This document shows, one piece after another, positions 1 to 8,700 of a stretch of 31,535 nt of DNA. The DNA is taken from NCBI RefSeq assembly GCF_934294775.1, contig NZ_CAKRAH010000027.1, forward strand, positions 1-31,535. Direction: 5' to 3'. Both the position numbers and the translations under genes were made by a program. This DNA comes from an uncultured Dorea sp. (GTDB taxonomy: Bacteria > Bacillota > Clostridia > Lachnospirales > Lachnospiraceae). Below the pieces are notes generated by a model that worked only from the letters and a program-made list of their open reading frames with translations, did no database searches and was not told the origin of the DNA. How positions within the stretch are numbered: the first letter of the stretch is position 1; each line of letters opens with the position of its first letter.

Positions 1-1
1 G

Positions 2-202
2 AAGCGTGCCGCAGAGTGTGGTATCTGTGGTGTGATCGTACCGGATGTCCCATATGAAGAAAAGGAAGATCTGGCGGCATTTTCGGATGGTGCAATTGTA
101 GGATCGGCGATTGTAAGGATTGTAGCAGAGCATGGAACGGACTGTGTGCCATATGTAAAAGAGTATGTGAAGAAGATGAAAGCGGCTGTGGCGGAAGCGT
201 AA
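2..202 (+). pseudogene. trpA: tryptophan synthase alpha chain, 3' part with internal deletion
   Basis: The open frame enters from the left edge and ends at TAA 200-202, leaving 66 residues. The first part (GVIVPDVPYEEKEDL) matches the TrpA segment around beta-strand 4. It runs directly into the C-terminal part (SDGAIVGSAIVRIVAEHG), which holds the GSAIV phosphate-binding segment. In intact TrpA (about 260-270 aa) roughly 90 residues lie between these two segments, including the mobile loop 6 and the first phosphate-binding glycines. The frame is open across the junction, so this is a clean in-frame deletion, not a frameshift. The product should not form a working alpha/beta barrel. The catalytic Glu and Asp would lie left of the window and cannot be checked. 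An assembly collapse is the main alternative. No terminator is evident directly after the stop. Confidence 0.8.
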
Positions 203-332
203 AAGACAGAGATAAAGCAATAAAATAATTTTAAAAGCCTGTAATGAAGGACGGTGTGTAAAAGCCGGACAGACAGGTATGCTGGAAGTAAAAGGAAAAA
301 GCAAGAAAAAATTGAAAAAAAGGAAAAACCTC

Positions 333-359
333 TTGACAATAACATATGTATATGATAAT
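333..359 (+). promoter_or_regulatory. promoter of the rplJ-rplL unit
   Basis: A perfect -35 TTGACA lies at 333-338 and a -10-like GATAAT at 354-359, with a 15-nt spacer. The spacer is slightly short, but the AT-rich TATGATAATC context supports it. It lies just upstream of the L10 leader, as expected for a vegetative sigma-A promoter. Confidence 0.75.
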
Positions 360-362
360 CTA

Positions 363-495
363 CCAAAGGACTGCCGAAGACAGTAGGTGCTTGAAAGAGC
401 GTAAGAACACATTTTATGCGGACGCCTACCGAGGAAAGATCGATACTAAAGTATGACTTATCAACCTCTATGTCTTTGGATATAGAGGTTTTTTT
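363..495 (+). ncRNA. ribosomal protein L10 leader RNA
   Basis: This untranslated leader precedes rplJ. A short ACTG/CAGT stem (about 370-384) encloses CCGAAGA. It is followed by GTAGG (383-387), which can pair with CCTAC (425-429), and the leader ends in an intrinsic terminator. This order of elements matches the known Firmicutes L10 leader, where L10 or the L10(L12)4 complex binds the RNA and represses its own operon. The identification rests on position and hairpin layout; a covariance-model hit would settle it. Confidence 0.85.
463..495 (+). terminator. attenuator terminator in the L10 leader
   Basis: A 9-bp stem AACCTCTAT (463-471) / ATAGAGGTT (482-490) is followed by a T-run to 495. It lies 56 nt before the rplJ start, so it acts as a conditional terminator upstream of the operon and not as the end of the preceding gene. 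Confidence 0.88.
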
Positions 496-551
496 ACATT
501 TATATCTATCGGCGGTGTAAACTTACAAATCTACAAGGAGGTGCACCATTC

Positions 552-1097
552 GTGGCAAAAGTTGAATTAAAACAACCAGTTGTACAGGCTATTGCAGAGG
601 ACGTGAAAGACGCAACAAGCGTTGTCCTTGTTGACTACCGTGGACTGACTGTTGCAGAAGATACAGAGATGCGTAAACAGTTAAGAGAAGCAGGCGTTGT
701 CTACAAAGTTTGTAAGAACACAATGATGAAGAGAGCTTTTGAAGGAACTGATTTCGCAGCATTAGATGAGCACTTAGAAGGACCAAGCGCTATCGCTATT
801 TCTAAAGATGATGCAACAGCTCCAGCAAGAATCCTTTGCAAATTCGCAAAGAATGCAAAAGCCCTTGAATTAAAAGCAGGTGTGGTTGAAGGAACATTAT
901 ATGATGCAGACGCATTAAATGAACTTGCTAAAATTCCTTCAAGAGACGAGCTCATTTCCAAATTACTTGGAAGCTTACAGTCACCTATCACAAACCTGGC
1001 TCGCGTTCTCAATCAGATCGCAGAAAAAGGTGGAGCAGATGCTTGTGAAGCAGCTCCAGCAGCAGAGGAAGCTGCAGAGGCACCAGCAGCTGAATAA
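552..1097 (+). CDS. rplJ: 50S ribosomal protein L10
   Basis: L10 forms the base of the ribosomal stalk. It binds 23S rRNA through its N-terminal domain and holds L7/L12 dimers on its C-terminal helix. The 181-residue product has the family N-terminus (KVELKQPVVQAIAEDVKDATSVVLVDYRG) and the conserved VVYKVCKNTMMKRA segment. It ends in an Ala/Glu-rich tail that is longer than in the shortest L10 proteins. The start is GTG at 552, ten nucleotides after a strong AAGGAGG at 535-541. It is first in the rplJ-rplL unit and is controlled by the L10 leader upstream. L10 is the likely repressor of that leader (known for the family, inferred here). Confidence 0.97.
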   Translation: MAKVELKQPVVQAIAEDVKDATSVVLVDYRGLTVAEDTEMRKQLREAGVVYKVCKNTMMKRAFEGTDFAALDEHLEGPSAIAISKDDATAPARILCKFAKNAKALELKAGVVEGTLYDADALNELAKIPSRDELISKLLGSLQSPITNLARVLNQIAEKGGADACEAAPAAEEAAEAPAAE

Positions 1098-1158
1098 GCT
1101 GATGGCAGCATAATAATTTTATTTCAAAAAGAAAATAAGAAAAATGGAGGAAAATAAA

Positions 1159-1536
1159 ATGGCAAAGTTAACAACAGAAGAATTTATTGAAGCTATCAAA
1201 GAGTTATCTGTATTAGAGTTAAATGATCTTGTAAAAGCTTGTGAAGAAGAATTTGGTGTATCCGCAGCAGCAGGTGTTGTAGTAGCAGCAGCTGGAGCAG
1301 AAGGTGGAGCAGCAGCAGAAGAGAAAGACGAGTTCGACGTAGAATTAGTATCTGCAGGAGCAGCTAAGGTTAAAGTTATCAAAGTTGTTCGTGAAGTAAC
1401 AGGACTTGGACTGAAAGAAGCTAAAGCATTAGTTGACGAAGCTCCAAAGGTAATCAAAGAAGGCGCTTCTAAAGCTGAGGCTGAGGAAATCAAGACTAAA
1501 CTTGAAGCAGAAGGTGCTGAAGTTAACCTTAAATAA
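1159..1536 (+). CDS. rplL: 50S ribosomal protein L7/L12
   Basis: This is the multi-copy stalk protein that recruits and activates the translational GTPases. The 125-residue product has the N-terminal dimerisation domain (KLTTEEFIEAIKELSVLELNDLVKACEEEFGV), an Ala/Gly-rich hinge near residues 36-54, and the C-terminal factor-binding domain with KVIKVVREVTGLGLKEAKALVDEAP. An ATG at 1144 would add five residues, but it overlaps the GGAGG at 1146-1150 that serves the ATG at 1159, so 1159 is the start. It follows rplJ by 61 bp with no promoter seen between them. A terminator follows. Confidence 0.97.
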   Translation: MAKLTTEEFIEAIKELSVLELNDLVKACEEEFGVSAAAGVVVAAAGAEGGAAAEEKDEFDVELVSAGAAKVKVIKVVREVTGLGLKEAKALVDEAPKVIKEGASKAEAEEIKTKLEAEGAEVNLK

Positions 1537-1557
1537 TTCGAGTTTGATTGAATTATC

Positions 1558-1588
1558 AGGGCATTCCGGTGACGGGGTGCCCTTTCGT
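1558..1588 (+). terminator. intrinsic terminator after rplL
   Basis: A 10-bp stem 1558-1567 / 1574-1583 (two G-T pairs) encloses a six-base loop and is followed by TTTCGTATT. The T-run is short, so read-through into rpoB is plausible. The separate promoter at 1742-1771 fits a partly independent rpoBC unit. Confidence 0.75.
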
Positions 1589-1737
1589 ATTATTTGGATG
1601 CTGGATGTAAGAAAGAGTTTTTGGACGCAGAGCTGCACAAAGGGCAGCTGGCAGTGCGGGCTGTGAAAAACACGAATGAAAAGCTTTTTCTTATGTCCAG
1701 CAATATTTTGGAAAAATAGTGGAAAATATTTATATAT

Positions 1738-1771
1738 AAGCTTGACATACTTGACAAGCTTATGGTATAGT
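1738..1771 (+). promoter_or_regulatory. rpoB promoter with overlapping inverted repeat
   Basis: The -35 TTGACA at 1742-1747 and the extended -10 TGGTATAGT (hexamer 1766-1771) are 18 nt apart. A second TTGACA sits at 1751-1756, too close to the -10 to act with it. The -35 lies inside an inverted repeat, AAGCTTG (1738-1744) / CAAGCTT (1755-1761), which could be a protein-binding site. Confidence 0.75.
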
Positions 1772-1812
1772 TAAAAATGCGCTATTGTGGAAAGTTATGC
1801 CATGATTTCGCA

Positions 1813-1840
1813 GAAAAACAACGAAATAGAGTTGTTTTTC
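1813..1840 (+). promoter_or_regulatory. hairpin in the rpoB 5' leader
   Basis: GAAAAACAAC (1813-1822) pairs perfectly with GTTGTTTTTC (1831-1840) around an eight-base loop. It lies about 68 nt upstream of the rpoB start. The following sequence is GGAGACTCTGC, not a T-run, so it is not a simple terminator. It may be a leader structure for control, processing or pausing (inference). Confidence 0.6.
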
Positions 1841-1908
1841 GGAGACTCTGCAAGTTATATGGGTAATAAAACCCAGCCATAAAAATAAATGAGGAGTGAA
1901 ACGTCAAT

Positions 1909-4900
1909 ATGGAGAAAAACAGAATTCGTCCTATTAAAAGCGGAAAAAGTTCACGAATGAGTTATGCCCGACAGAAAGAAGTCGTTCAGATGCCTAACTT
2001 AATCGAAGTTCAGACAGATTCCTATAAGTGGTTTCTGGATGAAGGGTTAAATGAAGTGTTCGATGACATTTCCCCAATCACAGATTATAGCGGAAAGTTA
2101 AGTCTGGATTTTGTTGATTTTACTTTATGCAAGGAAGACGCAAAATATACAATTGATGAGTGTAAAGAACGTGATGCAACGTATGCTGCACCTTTGAAAG
2201 TAAAAGTAAGACTTCACAATAAAGAAACAGATGAGATCAATGAGCATGAAATCTTTATGGGAGATCTGCCGCTGATGACAAGAACTGGTACCTTTGTAAT
2301 CAATGGTGCAGAACGTGTAATCGTCAGCCAGCTGGTTCGTTCCCCTGGTATTTATTATGCAATTGCACATGATAAATTAGGTAAAAAACTGTATTCAGCT
2401 ACCGTAATCCCTAACCGTGGTGCGTGGCTGGAGTATGAGACGGATTCCAATGACGTTTTCTATGTACGTGTAGATAGAACAAGAAAGGTACCGATCACAG
2501 TGTTGATTCGTGCATTAGGAATCGGTACAAATCCAGAGATCATCGAACTCTTCGGAGAAGAACCAAAGATCCTGGCAAGTTTTGAAAAGGATGCTGCTAC
2601 GAACTATCAGGAAGGTCTTCTGGAATTATATAAGAAGATCCGTCCAGGTGAGCCTCTTGCAGTAGATAGTGCTGAGAGTCTGATCACAAGTATGTTCTTT
2701 GATCCAAGACGTTATGACCTTGCAAAGGTTGGACGTTACAAATTCAATAAGAAGCTTGCATTAAAGAACCGTATCAGCGGACAGGTCCTGGCAGAGGAAG
2801 TTGTAAGCCCTATGACAGGAGAAATTCTGGCAGAAGCAGGAACAAAGATTACAAGAGAGCTTGCTTCTACAATCCAGAACAACGCAGTTCCATATGTATG
2901 GATCAGCGTAGAAGAAACAGAAAGACCAATTAAAGTTCTTTCTAATATGATGGTAGATCTTGAAGCTGTAGTAGGCATCGATCCGGAAGAAGCAGGAGTG
3001 AACGAGCAGGTATACTATCCAGTACTTGCCGGAATCCTGGAAGAGACAGCCGGAGACATCGATGAGCTCAAAGATGCGATCAAGAGAGATATGCACGACC
3101 TGATTCCAAAGCATATTACAAAAGAAGATATCCTTGCTTCTATTAACTACAATATGCATCTGGAATATGGTATCGGAACTGATGATGATATCGACCACCT
3201 GGGTAACAGACGTATCCGTTCTGTAGGTGAGCTGCTTCAGAATCAGTACAGAATCGGTCTTTCCCGTCTGGAAAGAGTGGTTCGTGAAAGAATGACAACA
3301 CAGGATATGGAGGGTGTTTCCCCGCAGTCCCTGATCAATATTAAACCAGTAACTGCAGCAGTAAAAGAGTTCTTCGGATCTTCACAGCTGTCACAGTTCA
3401 TGGATCAGAACAACCCGCTTGGTGAGTTGACTCATAAGAGACGTCTGTCAGCGTTAGGACCTGGTGGTCTGTCAAGAGACCGTGCCGGATTCGAGGTCCG
3501 AGACGTACACTACTCTCACTACGGAAGAATGTGTCCTGTAGAGACACCTGAAGGACCTAACATCGGTCTGATCAACTCTCTTGCAAGTTATGCAAGAATC
3601 AATGAATATGGATTTATTGAAGCTCCATACCGTAAGATCAACCATGATGATCCTACAAACCCGGTAGTTACAGATGAAGTTGTATACATGACAGCAGATG
3701 AAGAAGATAACTACCATGTAGCACAGGCGAATGAGCAGTTAGATGAAGAAGGACATTTTGTTCGTAAGAATGTATCTGGTCGTTACCGTGAAGAGACACA
3801 GGAATATGAAAGAAGAATGTTCGATTACATGGACGTATCTCCTAAGATGGTGTTCTCTGTAGCTACAGCCCTGATTCCATTCCTTCAGAATGACGATGCG
3901 AACCGTGCCCTGATGGGATCCAACATGCAGCGTCAGGCAGTACCTCTTCTGTTTACAGAAGCTCCTGCAGTAGGAACTGGTATGGAAGAAAAAGCAGCTG
4001 TTGACTCAGGTGTATGTGTAGTTGCTGAAGAAGGCGGAACAGTAGAACGTTCTACATCTACAGAAATTACAGTTCGTCAGGACGACGGAAAACTGAAAAA
4101 ATACAAATTAACAAAATTCCAGAGAAGTAACCAGAGTAACTGCTATAACCAGAGACCAATCGTCTTCAAGGGCGACAGAGTAGAAAAAGGTGAGGTTATC
4201 GCAGACGGTCCATCTACATGCAATGGTGAACTTGGTCTTGGTAAGAACCCACTGATCGGATTCATGACATGGGAAGGTTACAACTACGAGGATGCCGTTC
4301 TGTTAAGTGAAAGACTGGTACAGGACGATGTATATACATCTATTCATATTGAAGAATATGAAGCAGAAGCGCGTGATACAAAACTTGGACCAGAAGAGAT
4401 CACACGTGATATTCCAGGTGTTGGTGATGATGCACTGAAGAACCTGGATGAAAGAGGAATCATCCGTGTCGGAGCAGAAGTCCGTGCCGGAGATATCCTG
4501 GTAGGTAAGGTTACTCCTAAGGGAGAGACAGAGCTTACAGCCGAAGAAAGACTGCTTCGTGCAATCTTCGGAGAAAAAGCCCGTGAAGTAAGAGACACAT
4601 CTCTTAAGGTACCTCACGGAGAATATGGTATCGTAGTAGATGCCAAAGTATTTACAAGAGAGAACGGCGACGAGATGTCACCGGGAGTAAACCAGTCAGT
4701 TCGTATCTACATCGCTCAGAAGAGAAAAATCTCTGTTGGTGATAAGATGGCCGGACGTCATGGTAACAAGGGTGTCGTTTCCCGTGTACTTCCAGTAGAA
4801 GATATGCCATTCCTTCCGAATGGACGTCCTCTGGATATCGTGCTGAACCCTCTGGGTGTGCCTTCACGTATGAACATCGGTCAGGTCCTGGAGATTCACC

Positions 4901-5781
4901 TGTCCCTGGCTGCAAAGGCACTTGGATTTAATATCGCAACTCCGGTATTCGACGGAGCAAACGAGATTGACATTATGGATACTCTTGATCTGGCTAATGA
5001 CTATGTCAACTTAAGCTGGGAAGAGTTTGAAGCAAAACATAAAGAAGAACTTCTTCCGGAAGTACTGCAGTATCTGTCTGATAACAGAGAACACAGAAAA
5101 CTCTGGAAAGGTGTTCCACTTTCAAGAGATGGTAAGGTTCGTCTTCGTGACGGACGTACAGGTGAGTACTTCGACAGCCCGGTAACAATCGGACACATGC
5201 ATTACCTGAAACTGCACCACCTGGTAGACGACAAGATCCATGCACGTTCTACAGGTCCTTACTCACTGGTAACACAGCAGCCATTAGGTGGTAAGGCTCA
5301 GTTCGGTGGACAGCGTTTCGGAGAGATGGAGGTATGGGCACTGGAAGCTTATGGTGCATCATACACACTGCAGGAAATCCTGACTGTGAAGTCAGACGAT
5401 GTAATCGGACGTGTGAAGACTTACGAAGCAATTATCAAGGGTGAGAATATTCCAGAGCCTGGAATTCCAGAATCATTCAAGGTATTGCTCAAAGAGTTAC
5501 AGTCACTTGGACTGGACGTACGTGTTTTACGTGATGACAATACAGAAGTGGAGATTATGGAAACATCCGATATGGGAGAGACAGATTTCCGCTCACTGAT
5601 TGAAGGAGATAGAAAATATCGCAATAATGACGAAGATGACTTTGGTAAACACGGATACACCAAACAGGAATTCCAGGGAGAAGAACTGGTTGATGTAGAT
5701 GAAGAGCCAGAAGACGACTTCGATATGAACTTTGAAGAAAATGATGACTATGATTTCGGTGATTCATCTGACGATGAATAG
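1909..5781 (+). CDS. rpoB: DNA-directed RNA polymerase beta subunit
   Basis: This is the 1290-residue beta subunit of the core RNA polymerase. The rifampicin-pocket segment is intact and of the sensitive type: SSQLSQFMDQ at 491-500 and THKRRLSALGPGG at 508-520. D499, H509 and S514 match E. coli D516, H526 and S531. Other family signatures are YSHYGRMCPVETPEGPNIGLI, GEMEVWALEAYGA and the KMAGRHGNKG region. The C-terminus adds about 70 very acidic residues (EEPEDDFDMNFEENDDYDFGDSSDDE), common in clostridial beta subunits. The start ATG follows GAGGAG at 1891-1896. rpoC begins 15 bp after the stop, so the two are cotranscribed. No intein or insertion was seen. Confidence 0.98.
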   Translation: MEKNRIRPIKSGKSSRMSYARQKEVVQMPNLIEVQTDSYKWFLDEGLNEVFDDISPITDYSGKLSLDFVDFTLCKEDAKYTIDECKERDATYAAPLKVKVRLHNKETDEINEHEIFMGDLPLMTRTGTFVINGAERVIVSQLVRSPGIYYAIAHDKLGKKLYSATVIPNRGAWLEYETDSNDVFYVRVDRTRKVPITVLIRALGIGTNPEIIELFGEEPKILASFEKDAATNYQEGLLELYKKIRPGEPLAVDSAESLITSMFFDPRRYDLAKVGRYKFNKKLALKNRISGQVLAEEVVSPMTGEILAEAGTKITRELASTIQNNAVPYVWISVEETERPIKVLSNMMVDLEAVVGIDPEEAGVNEQVYYPVLAGILEETAGDIDELKDAIKRDMHDLIPKHITKEDILASINYNMHLEYGIGTDDDIDHLGNRRIRSVGELLQNQYRIGLSRLERVVRERMTTQDMEGVSPQSLINIKPVTAAVKEFFGSSQLSQFMDQNNPLGELTHKRRLSALGPGGLSRDRAGFEVRDVHYSHYGRMCPVETPEGPNIGLINSLASYARINEYGFIEAPYRKINHDDPTNPVVTDEVVYMTADEEDNYHVAQANEQLDEEGHFVRKNVSGRYREETQEYERRMFDYMDVSPKMVFSVATALIPFLQNDDANRALMGSNMQRQAVPLLFTEAPAVGTGMEEKAAVDSGVCVVAEEGGTVERSTSTEITVRQDDGKLKKYKLTKFQRSNQSNCYNQRPIVFKGDRVEKGEVIADGPSTCNGELGLGKNPLIGFMTWEGYNYEDAVLLSERLVQDDVYTSIHIEEYEAEARDTKLGPEEITRDIPGVGDDALKNLDERGIIRVGAEVRAGDILVGKVTPKGETELTAEERLLRAIFGEKAREVRDTSLKVPHGEYGIVVDAKVFTRENGDEMSPGVNQSVRIYIAQKRKISVGDKMAGRHGNKGVVSRVLPVEDMPFLPNGRPLDIVLNPLGVPSRMNIGQVLEIHLSLAAKALGFNIATPVFDGANEIDIMDTLDLANDYVNLSWEEFEAKHKEELLPEVLQYLSDNREHRKLWKGVPLSRDGKVRLRDGRTGEYFDSPVTIGHMHYLKLHHLVDDKIHARSTGPYSLVTQQPLGGKAQFGGQRFGEMEVWALEAYGASYTLQEILTVKSDDVIGRVKTYEAIIKGENIPEPGIPESFKVLLKELQSLGLDVRVLRDDNTEVEIMETSDMGETDFRSLIEGDRKYRNNDEDDFGKHGYTKQEFQGEELVDVDEEPEDDFDMNFEENDDYDFGDSSDDE

Positions 5782-5796
5782 GAAGGGGTCCAAAGT

Positions 5797-8700
5797 ATGC
5801 CTGAAAATAACAAGGAACAAACTTATCAGCCAATGACTTTTGATGCAATCAAAATCGGGTTGGCGTCACCTGAAAAGATTCTGGAATGGTCTAAGGGAGA
5901 AGTTACAAAGCCAGAGACCATCAACTATAGAACCTTAAAACCAGAAAAAGACGGACTGTTCTGCGAAAAGATCTTCGGACCAAGCAAGGACTGGGAATGC
6001 CACTGTGGTAAGTACAAAAAGATCCGCTATAAAGGTGTGGTCTGCGACCGTTGTGGTGTTGAAGTAACAAAAGCAAGTGTACGTCGTGAGCGTATGGGGC
6101 ATATTGCCCTTGCCGCTCCGGTGTCACATATCTGGTACTTCAAGGGAATTCCAAGCCGTATGGGACTGATCCTGGATCTGTCTCCAAGAACTCTGGAAAA
6201 GGTACTTTACTTCGCATCTTATATCGTACTGGATAAGGGCGAGTCAGACCTGATGTATAAGCAGGTATTATCCGAGGCTGAATATCAGGAAGCAAGAGAA
6301 AAATGGGGAAGCGCATTCCGTGTAGGAATGGGTGCTGAATCCATTAAAGAACTTCTTGAGAACATTGATCTTGAGAAAGAATACACAGAACTTTCAGAAG
6401 GTCTGAAAGGTGCAACAGGTCAGAAACGTGCAAGAATCGTAAAACGTCTGGAAGTTGTAGAAGCATTCCGTGAATCTGGAAACAAACCAGAATGGATGAT
6501 CATGACAAACATCCCGGTTATTCCGCCGGATCTTCGTCCAATGGTACAGCTGGATGGTGGACGTTTTGCCACATCTGACTTAAATGACCTGTACAGAAGA
6601 ATTATCAACAGAAATAACCGTCTGAAACGTCTTCTTGAATTAGGCGCTCCAGACATCATCGTTAGAAACGAAAAGAGAATGCTTCAGGAAGCTGTTGATG
6701 CCCTGATCGACAACGGTCGTCGTGGACGTCCGGTAACAGGACCTGGTAACAGAGCTCTGAAATCTCTTTCTGACATGCTGAAAGGTAAGTCCGGACGTTT
6801 CCGTCAGAACCTGCTTGGTAAGCGTGTTGACTACTCTGGACGTTCCGTTATCGTTGTTGGACCGGAACTTAAGATTTATCAGTGTGGTCTGCCAAAAGAA
6901 ATGGCAATCGAGCTGTTCAAGCCATTCGTTATGAAAGAACTGGTTCAGAACGGAACAGCACACAATATCAAAAATGCTAAGAAAATGGTAGAAAGACTTC
7001 AGCCAGAGGTATGGGATGTTCTGGAAGAAGTAATCAAAGAGCATCCGGTTATGTTGAACCGTGCCCCTACACTGCACAGACTTGGTATTCAGGCATTCGA
7101 GCCAATCCTTGTAGAAGGTAAGGCTATCAAGCTTCATCCACTGGTTTGTACAGCGTTTAACGCCGACTTCGACGGAGACCAGATGGCTGTCCATCTTCCA
7201 CTTTCAGTAGAAGCACAGGCAGAGTGCCGCTTCTTACTGCTGTCACCAAACAACTTACTGAAGCCATCTGATGGTGGTCCGGTAGCCGTTCCTTCACAGG
7301 ATATGGTACTTGGTATCTACTATCTGACTCAGGAGCGTCCTGGTGCCAAGGGAGAAGGCATGATCTTCAAGAGCTTCAATGAAGCACTGCTTGCTTATGA
7401 GAATGCAGCAGTAACACTTCACTCACGTGTAAAAGTACGTGTATCTAAGAAGATGCCAGACGGAACAGTGAAGACTGGAACCGTAGAATCTACAGTCGGA
7501 CGTTTCATGTTTAATGAAATTATTCCACAGGATCTTGGATTTGTAGATCGTGAAGTAGAAGGAAACGAACTGCTTCTGGAAGTTGATTTCCACGTAGGAA
7601 AGAAACAGCTGAAACAGATCCTTGAGAAAGTTATCAATACACATGGTGCAACTGCAACAGCAGAAGTACTTGACCATGTTAAGGCTATGGGGTATAAGCT
7701 TTCAACAAGAGCTGCCATGACTGTATCAATTTCTGACATGACTGTACCTCCACAGAAACCGGAGATGATCAAGAATGCTCAGGATACTGTAGATAAGATT
7801 ACAAAGAACTTCAAACGTGGTCTCATCACAGAAGAAGAAAGATATAAAGAAGTCGTAGAGACATGGAAAGCAACTGACGATGCCCTTACAAAGGCACTGC
7901 TTGACGGTCTTGATAAATATAACAACATCTTCATGATGGCCGATTCCGGAGCCCGTGGATCTGACAAACAGATCAAACAGCTTGCTGGTATGCGTGGATT
8001 GATGGCTGATACAACAGGTCATACAATCGAGCTTCCTATCAAGTCAAACTTCCGTGAAGGTCTGGACGTACTGGAGTACTTCATGTCTGCACATGGAGCC
8101 AGAAAGGGTATGTCCGATACTGCTCTTCGTACAGCCGATTCAGGATACCTTACAAGACGTCTGGTAGACGTATCACAGGAACTGATCATCCACGAAGTGG
8201 ATTGTGCAAAACCAGGAGCACCAATTCCGGGAATGCATGTAAAAGCATTCATGGATGGAAACGAAGTAATCGAAAGCTTACAGGATCGTATCACAGGACG
8301 TTATATCTGTGAGGATATCGTAGATAAAGACGGTAACGTTCTTGTAAAAGCAAACCATATGGTAACACCAAAGCGTGCAGAACTTGTGTGCAAGAAGGGT
8401 GTTGATAAGAATGGCGAGCCACTGACCCAGATTAAGATCCGTACAATTCTTACATGCCGTTCACATCGTGGTGTATGTGCAAAATGTTACGGAGCCAACA
8501 TGGCAACTGGTGAGCCGGTACAGGTTGGAGAAGCTGTCGGAATTATCGCTGCACAGTCTATCGGAGAGCCTGGTACACAGCTTACTATGAGAACCTTCCA
8601 TAGTGGTGGTGTAGCCGGTGGAGATATCACACAGGGTCTTCCTCGTGTCGAGGAGCTTTTTGAGGCCAGAAAGCCTAAGGGACTTGCAATCATCACAGAG

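Larger units (their letters stand above)
1537..1908 (+). other. rplL-rpoB intergenic region and rpoB leader
   Basis: This 372-bp gap holds the rplL terminator, then about 150 bp without a supported gene (1589-1737), then the rpoB promoter and a roughly 130-nt leader. A small AGCTGC/GCAGCT inverted repeat lies at 1631-1649. The leader has one strong hairpin at 1813-1840 and a weaker GGGT/ACCC pairing near 1861-1873. I see no known riboswitch. Confidence 0.6.

Noticed and set aside
1594..1719. A 41-codon frame from TTG to TAG between rplL and rpoB (LDAGCKKEFLDAELHKGQ and on)
   Set aside because: The composition looks somewhat coding-like, but it has no ribosome binding site, no ATG and no recognised relative. 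It is probably a chance frame or a remnant.
6640..7194. Reverse-strand frame of 184 codons inside rpoC
   Set aside because: The forward rpoC frame is unambiguous here; the reverse frame has no family features.
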